Assembly: GCA_015179045.1 (NCBI GenBank)
Contig: WHUZ01000019.1
Span: 496,001-560,000 of the forward strand
DNA from: Kalaharituber pfeilii
Lineage: Eukaryota; Ascomycota; Pezizomycetes; Pezizales; Pezizaceae
DNA: 64,000 nucleotides
Direction: 5' to 3'
Position 1 is the stretch's first letter, and every line of letters begins with the position of its first letter. The translations under genes and the position numbers were made by a program. The notes beneath the pieces were generated by a model. That model did not search any database and had not been told where the DNA came from. It was given only the letters and a program-made list of their open reading frames with translations. Positions 57,872 to 64,000 of the stretch are shown piece by piece.

Positions 57872-58518
57872 GAGTACTGTACTACTGTTACAGGTGACCC
57901 TGGCTGTTATGAACCTGTTTATAGTGAAAACCTCGCTATAGTGAAGGGATGGACGAGAATCTGTGTACACAAGTAAAGAAAGTGCCTTTGCTATAGTGAA
58001 AACTGGTTATAGTGAAGAAAATTGGTCGGATTCTTGGCCTTCATTAGCAGTAGCCTCGACGCGCTGCGTTGACGACGTCAGTAACATGCACCGACTAGCA
58101 CAACTGGAATTGGAACAAGATATCAACTTCTTCGAAAAACTTATTCTGCATATTTGATTGCATCCAATTTAAGAAGTACTTTCACGCGTTACTACTCAAG
58201 CATGTACCTATTTATGAAATTATAGTAGCTTCGAGTTTCTCTCTCTATTTTTTTCTTCTTGGTGTTCATTACTCGTACGTATGTAACCCTGCTGGATTAT
58301 GGAGAGGCATGGTGACTTGCGTGAACGAAAACTACTTCGTACTGCACTGGTTACGAGATTAGCATGTGACAATACAAAGAGCAAGGCAACTAATACGACC
58401 CACGATCCTAAAGGCGGGAAAGGAAGCCCAACCCACTAAATCAAAGCAAGAAACGAGAACAAAGTCACAGACCATGATCTTCATTAGTGTTGAGTAGCTA
58501 TGAATAACTTACATGGTC
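57872..58518. other. No supported gene
   Basis: A TATAGTGAA motif recurs at 57919, 57936, 57993 and 58008, probably transposon-derived. No gene. Confidence 0.4.
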
Positions 58519-58579
58519 TTTTTTTTTTTTTTAAAAAAATATCAGTGATCGCATGCCGCCCTATGGGCTATGGCGATGG
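58519..58579 (-). mobile_element. Short tailed retroelement, type B
   Basis: A T-run/A-run tail, then ATATCAGTGATCGCATGCC, GCCCTATGGGCTATGGCGAT. A perfect 11-bp duplication CTTACATGGTC lies at 58508-58518 and 58580-58590. Confidence 0.83.
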
Positions 58580-58590
58580 CTTACATGGTC

Positions 58591-58936
58591 GTTGAGATTC
58601 TCCACCTTCTCTTCAATTGGTATTAAGACGCATACGTATGCTCACTAATATCGTTTGGACTCCAAAACTCTGATGGTAGTTCCATGTCCTCTATTGTTAA
58701 GAAAATAGTCCACGCAATCCTCTATTCGTTGACATGCGCCTAAAACATAACAAGGCTGGCACCATCATGCTTCTACGAACACCGATATATTGACAGCGGC
58801 GACTCGGACTGGAGGGTTCAACCATCACGGAATGGCGTATATAGTGGCAAGCGGTACGTGAATGGCAATTACTTGCTATTGCAGCAAGGAATTCACATTG
58901 CTGGAGGCCTTTTTCTTTCTTTCTTTTTTTTGGGGT

Positions 58937-58967
<31 letters not shown>

Positions 58968-59217
58968 GGCTCCTCATACAGGCTACCAGCCTAGCAGGAG
59001 CCCATATACTCGGGTCAGGTTATGCAGATTGGCTTACTTACGAGTACAAATACTCTGAGGTTGTAATAATGTCCTAACTGTCGGTCGTAGGTAGTCTCGT
59101 AACCAGACGCTGACTAAGCGGACTTTCATGCATGGGTGTTGCTCCGCTTAGCGCTGACTAGGTCGTAGGCACAGACACTAGGGGTTATGCTTTAAATTGA
59201 GATTGCACGATATATTT
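58591..59217. other. No gene; GT/G tract and decayed tailed copy
   Basis: A TG run followed by about 19 G (58935-58969) adjoins TCCTCATACAGGCTACCAGC (58971-59001), a decayed type A2 body. No gene is visible. Confidence 0.45.
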
Positions 59218-59254
59218 CACAACCTCGCATACAAGCTACAAGCTACGGCAGGGA
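59218..59254 (-). mobile_element. Decayed type A2 element without tail
   Basis: CACAACCTCGCATACAAGC, then TACAAGCTACGGCAGGGA: the complement of the type A2 body. No T-run remains. Confidence 0.5.
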
Positions 59255-59409
59255 AGATTTCATATTTAAGGTGTCAGTCAACAGTGTACTATTTACCCCG
59301 GGCTCTCTTAACTAGCCCCAATATCATCCATCTGTCGGTTCTGCACGAAGAAGGCACATTAGCAGTAGCTACCTCGTCGCCAGTAGGAAATAGTCCACAT
59401 CCGGACCGT

Positions 59410-59466
59410 TTTCTTTTTTTTTTTTTTCTCACATGACCCCGCATGCAGCTGTTCGCCAAGGCAGGG
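59410..59466 (-). mobile_element. Short tailed retroelement, type A
   Basis: A T-run, then CTCACATGACCCCGCATGC, AGCTGTTCGCCAAGGCAGGG. A perfect 14-bp duplication CACATCCGGACCGT lies at 59396-59409 and 59467-59480. The 5' boundary is GCCCTGCC on the element strand. Confidence 0.86.
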
Positions 59467-59731
59467 CACATCCGGACCGTGAAGCCCTCATTTATGAGGA
59501 ACTATAGTTGCACACCCTAAACTACCTTAAATTGCAATCTCATAGGATCGTTCAAATGAACCCATCAGCTAGCTACCCAGCCTACCAATTTTAGTACTAT
59601 AAATATTTTTCTAATAGTGAATATGGGACAATTGTGATTGATCGTGCATGGAAAACAAGAATTTGGTGTCCAGCCTGGTTATTACCAAGATGTATCATGT
59701 GAGCTGGAGTGGGATATTTTAATCTGTCACG

Positions 59732-59797
59732 CGCCCTGCCATGGCGAGCAGCTTGAAGCGGGGTTACGTAATTAAAAAAAAAAAAAAAAAAAAAAAC
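59732..59797 (+). mobile_element. Short tailed retroelement, type A
   Basis: GCCCTGCCATGGCGAGCAGC, then TTGAAGCGGGGTTACGTAAT and an A tail. A perfect 10-bp duplication ATCTGTCACG lies at 59722-59731 and 59798-59807. Confidence 0.85.
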
Positions 59798-59807
59798 ATC
59801 TGTCACG

Positions 59808-60900
59808 TGGGGTCGGGCCAGAACATGCACATTCGGGCGATATTGCAAGGAACCAGAAATAAGATTCCTTTTCAGTATTCAACACTAGTTCCTCTTTTCT
59901 CTCTTTCTATATGCCTTTCTTCTATTGATTGCTCGTTCGATAGAACCCCGTGATATTCACTAGGCCAAAACCGATGCATCAATTCAAGCTATCGCAATAG
60001 TCTGGCAATTGGGCTTAAGATGTGGGGCAAACGTGCCTAAGGGGGTGTCCATGCTCACATGCTCAAGCGTTCGAGACTGTCTACATAGTACCCAAACAAC
60101 AAATCATTCTGATTGGCACATGATCCCTCAGAACAGGTAGGCACCAGATTACAAAATTGAGATGCTAGACCTGGAGGAAATTTAAACCTTAATGGATGCA
60201 GATGGATCAATCCCTAAATCAAGCTGCACGAAAATGGGAAGTACTAACCAGATTAGAAATGCACATTAGTCTAAGCACTTCGTACGTATGTATTCCTTGT
60301 AGGTCAAGACATTTAGAAGTAGTGCCAGTGACCTCAAGCCAGACGTCATGTAGCGTTGGCAAATACGTATTTACCTTTCCAGCCTTGAGGTACTATGTTC
60401 ATGCTCATGACAAGCGCCCTAGTCGGAGTGTAATCTCATTTCGGAGAGGATGCTAGCGTGGAAAGGAGCCATGATTATTCTCGTTTCCAAGCCATGATAA
60501 TACAATGATTGCGGGATTCTGAGGCCAGAAGGTACGCATTCGAGACCCACACAATCTAATTTACGCACCATTAACTGCCGTCCCAACAAGATCAACTGAC
60601 CATGTCATTAACTCGTCTACCTCCACAAGTGTCGAAGTTTTACCACGTTAAATGAATAAGATGAAGATCTCTCAAGTTCACGAACGGGAGAGGCCTGTCA
60701 AAGGGCAGTTTGCATACATCAGTCAGAGAGATCTACCGATACGGTGAGATTGTTGAGATGGAAACGCCTCACGTGTATGCTGCAGGGCAGGTGCGCATAA
60801 TCAAAGCAAGTACTTGTACTTACTATTGGTAATAGTGCAACTCTCAATATGTGTGGTCAAAGTACTAACTTAACTAGTACATCTTTGTAGAGCAAGTAAC
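59808..60900. other. No supported gene
   Basis: No domain-bearing frame. A TTCGAGACCC motif near 60540 resembles a B box but no tRNA fold surrounds it. Confidence 0.4.
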
Positions 60901-60960
60901 TTTCTTTTTTACCCCTAAATATCACGTAACCACGCGTACCGCTATTCGCTATGGCAGGGC
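60901..60960 (-). mobile_element. Short tailed retroelement, type A
   Basis: A short T-run, then ATCACGTAACCACGCGTACC, GCTATTCGCTATGGCAGGGC. The 10-bp flanks AGCAAGTAAC and AGCTAGTAAC differ at one base. The 5' boundary is GCCCTGCC. Confidence 0.75.
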
Positions 60961-60970
60961 AGCTAGTAAC

Positions 60971-62226
60971 CATATGATAGCTCCAGTTGTAGGATGTGCA
61001 TCTGATAATCTGTAAACTGCATTCAGTAAGAAATTGCAATATACATTATCGATCCGTCCACTGGACTCACTTGGCCGTCCACAGCCGGAATGGCCACCAT
61101 AGATTAGCTACCCATGTCGATGTCGCTTGGCCTAGAATTTGATTAAGGGTTGCCAAAGAGCTTTAGTCTCGTGACAAAGCTGTGTGAGCCATGGACTACC
61201 CGATGAATGATCTAGGATCACTAATTCGCATGCAGAGCACGCACGGCTGGGCCTGGTTGCACGTTGGCAAAGACACAAAGGGAGCGGTCGGCTGCATTGC
61301 ATAAATTAATCGAGTAATTTCGACTTGCGATTAGTATGATTAAGTTAAAACACAAAACTCCTGTGTGGCATGGTTACGAGACTAATGGAGGCATACGCGT
61401 GAGCTTGATAAGCTTCATGCATTTAATACCCACAAGCACAATGCTTATTCTGAGTGCACTGAAGAGGATTAGCGCTCAGCTCTCCTGACCTCGTCCCCAG
61501 AACATCGTCAGTTCTCTAGTCTGCTCAAGAAGGATTAGATGGTAGGCAACTCATTGGGCAGCACATGCATTAGCATATGTATATAAGGTGCCTATGGGAA
61601 ATTCACTTAACCATATTCATAATCATGATGGGATGTAGGTGTAGATGTAACTGTGGGTCCTCGGCTAGTAATCTGGACTAATTCAAGCAGTTAGGAGCAC
61701 GAGCACACTTACCGTTTCTAAATCCAAATTATGATCCCACCCTGTGTGTAGTGCAGAGGACTCATCAGCGTATCGCTGCTGGTGCAGCGGAACGGTTGAA
61801 TTACGTTTCTGGGAGCTGAGAATGCCTCACAAAGTTTCGTATCACTAATTCTATATCTCTTGATTTGTAGCTGCTATTACACATTGAAAGCATTGAAGGG
61901 GATTGCGTTATGCACCTTGTATCATTACAATTGCCAGCGTGCAGGTTACGCAGTGTTTGCTGGTCCTCTAGTGCAATACCTTTTGTGATAATGCCATATA
62001 TAGCTGCGGTCCTAGTTGAAGCTCCAGTTCATGTTGTACTGCGTAAGATGTGAAAAGTGCTTTCGAAGAGTATTGCCAGGGCAAGCTTCGCATCCTACAT
62101 CAGACCAATGAAATATGAACTCAATTGAAGTGCTTCATAGATGAGTAGTAAGGATATGTATTACTGTATGTTTATATGGATTTCTGTGACCTTTGGTACA
62201 AATAAACGGCGAGAATAGTCTAGTTT
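60971..62226. other. No supported gene
   Basis: No gene or element that I can support. CTGACCTCGTCCCCAG at 61486-61501 resembles the TAGCCTCGTCCCCAGG terminus of the fold-back element at 62455 but is isolated. Confidence 0.4.
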
Positions 62227-62284
62227 CCCTGCTATAGGTTTGTAGCTTGTATGCGGGGTTATGTGAACCAAGTAAAAAAAAAAA
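62227..62284 (+). mobile_element. Short tailed retroelement, type A2
   Basis: CCCTGCTATAGGTTTGTAGC, then TTGTATGCGGGGTTATGTGA, ACCAAGT and 11 A. No clear target duplication. Confidence 0.65.
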
Positions 62285-62454
62285 GGGGGCCAGCTGTGGT
62301 AAGGCTGCGGAAAAAAATCGAGGATGAGGCCACGGAACGTCACGTACACTAGAAAGAGTGGAATACTGTCGATGATGAGTCAGTCTCGATAGGTTTCTAA
62401 ATTACTAGTACTTACCATTTATCACATACCAAGCACCTAAGTTCTAGGTTAGTC

Positions 62455-62650
62455 TAGCCTCGTCCCCAGGCGGTTGTAGAAGCCTGAGATTAGCTAATCG
62501 GGTGATCACGTGAGTGCCAAGAACTGTAAATATAATAAACCAATATACAACCATACAACCATTGGTTTATTATATTTACAGTTCTTGGCACTCACGTGAT
62601 CACCCGATTAGCTAATCTCAGGCTTCTACAACCGCCTGGGGACGAGGCTA
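62455..62650. mobile_element. Perfect fold-back MITE with 10-bp target duplication
   Basis: Two 90-nt arms (62455-62544 and 62561-62650) are exact inverted complements around a 16-nt spacer. The termini are TAGCCTCGTCCCCAGGCGG. A perfect 10-bp direct repeat TAGGTTAGTC lies at 62445-62454 and 62651-62660. Long inverted repeats with a 9-11 bp duplication fit a Mutator-like MITE. It shares TAGCCTCG ends with the element at 28520-32030. Absence of any mismatch between the arms implies recent origin or arm conversion. Confidence 0.9.
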
Positions 62651-62908
62651 TAGGTTAGTCGTGGTCAATGTGAAGTCCAAGCAAAGAGTTGCTCTTACAC
62701 TTGAAAGCAGGCCCAGATACCACCATAGACACCAAGACTGCAGGCCTTTGTATTTCTTTCTCGATTCCTACATAGTTAAGCGCCTGCCGTTTCGAGGGTC
62801 TGGGCGCCTGATTGCATCACTCTCCAACCTCCAAGTACGAGAGCACTTAGCCTTCACTCTAATCTTTCTTTCATCTCCATTGAGACTTGCTCCTCAATCT
62901 CAACCTTC
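62651..62908. other. No supported gene
   Basis: Short stretch between the fold-back element and the next tailed element, with no coding signal. Confidence 0.35.
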
Positions 62909-62977
62909 CGCCCTGCCATAACGAGTAGCGAGAAGCGGGAATACGTGATTAGGAAAAAAAAAAAAAAAAAAGAAAAA
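62909..62977 (+). mobile_element. Short tailed retroelement, type A
   Basis: CGCCCTGCCATAACGAGTAG, then CGAGAAGCGGGAATACGTGA and an A-rich tail. The flanks CTCAACCTTC (62899-62908) and CTCAACTTCT (62979-62988) are near-identical. Confidence 0.75.
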
Positions 62978-63956
62978 GCTCAACTTCTAAGCGTGCGCCC
63001 AGCGTTCCCTGCATTGGCATCCGTAGCTGCTGCAGTGTCAATAACGGTTCAACGTCTGGCACAATATGTGAAACCCTGTCGCAGATGCTGTAGCAACCGT
63101 TGGTCTTGACATCCACATCATCGATATCGTAATCGCTCATACACCATTTCACCCCAGCAGTGCGAAACTAATCAAGCAGCCGTGATCTACCTCATCTTGA
63201 GGCGTGACACCTGTTTCAAGTACCACCACGAATTAGTTTCGATGCTACAGCATGAAGCCTAGGCTCAGAATAAGCAGCGAATGGGCCTCATCTATTTGTT
63301 TCGATGTCGCTAACATTTTACTAAAGTACTGCAGTTATTCCTTCGACATGTAAGTACAGTGGAGATGGAAGTCATTGCACCCTAAGATGACTGACTTCTC
63401 ATCAAGTGCTAGATACGGCGAGGTGTCATACTTCGTCACAGCGGACTTGGTTCACGCCAGCGGGCATTGCAGACTCAACGTCTGTAGGGTTTGGTACATT
63501 CAATGGTATTGAGTTTCTGCAACGAACTGTGGTTGACCATCATCTGTACGGTCGGAGGGTCGGTGCAACCAGACTACATCTGTATGCTAATCACTGAGCC
63601 TGAGATACTCACAGCCCGTAGTCTGGGATCTTGCACTTGGTAACAGCTCCTGCCGTTGAAAGATGCTTAGGCTCAACTGTTCGTTATCCATAATGACGAA
63701 GCTGAAGCTACTGATGGATATGACGCGGATGTCGTCACAAACAGCTGTATCCGCATGTCAACGGTACATTTCGTGTAACATTTGTTGCCGTCAGCACTAC
63801 GGAGCTGATTCAGAGGCAAGTCTGGATCTCACACCACCTCAATGCCAATGGCTAATCTGGGCATATACCACTGATAATATCCAACAGTTGTACTTCTACT
63901 TGGCTATAACACCATAAAACAAACCTTTGCTATATTTACAATCGCAATTGCACATA
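62978..63956. other. No supported gene
   Basis: Short frames on both strands, no motif that I recognise. Confidence 0.4.
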
Positions 63957-64000
63957 TTTTTTTTTTAATATCCACTTAACCCCGCTTGCAGTCATTCGCC
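63957..64000 (-). mobile_element. Short tailed retroelement, type A, cut by window end
   Basis: A T-run, then AATATCCACTTAACCCCGC, TTGCAGTCATTCGCC. The 5' part of the element lies beyond the window. Confidence 0.7.

Noticed and set aside
60530..60560. TTCGAGACCC as a tRNA B box
   Set aside because: No matching A box and no cloverleaf can be formed around it.

Overview
This window looks like the nuclear genome of a filamentous ascomycete. The evidence is short GT-AG introns (52-78 nt) in several genes, a fungal-specific transcription factor domain, a STAND/NLR protein with a fungal-type N-terminus, a pogo/Fot-type transposon, and Tad-like LINE and copia fragments. Genes are sparse and separated by long repeat-rich stretches, as in a large transposon-inflated genome. 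A Pezizomycete such as a truffle relative would fit, but that is inference.

Layout. Positions 1-7209 show no convincing gene. A transcription factor gene with six modelled exons lies on the minus strand (13071-7210), with one apparent single-base frameshift. From 13 to 21 kb there are small dubious genes, short tailed retroelements and an internally deleted LINE. A single-exon unknown gene (22778-21399, minus) follows. From 23.9 to 26.1 kb there is a tailed element nested inside another, a hAT-like MITE with an 8-bp target duplication, and a Tc1/mariner-like fold-back element. From 28.5 to 32.0 kb there is a nested structure: a MULE-like element with a 9-bp target duplication contains a complete pogo-type transposon and a separate fold-back MITE. 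Then come a coiled-coil gene (32344-33432), a large NLR gene with about 19 ankyrin repeats (34923-39934), a LINE RNase H relic (40.1-41.35 kb), pyrimidine-rich dispersed repeats with a copia gag fragment (41.6-48 kb), a small spliced gene (45100-45922), a second copy of the coiled-coil gene (48936-50024), an intron-containing tRNA-Trp (55111-54997), an F-box gene (57180-55501), and a gene-poor right end with more tailed elements and a perfect 196-bp fold-back element with a 10-bp target duplication.

How the parts relate. The NLR is a probable intracellular recognition switch. Its ankyrin array is internally homogenised at the DNA level, which is how fungal NLRs generate new specificities. The coiled-coil paralogues bracket it, but a functional link is only a conjecture. 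The most unusual signal is a dispersed family of very short retroposed units: a body of about 40-45 nt plus a poly(A) tail, with exact target-site duplications and a repeated 5' boundary. One subfamily shares its 3' end with the LINE copy in this window.
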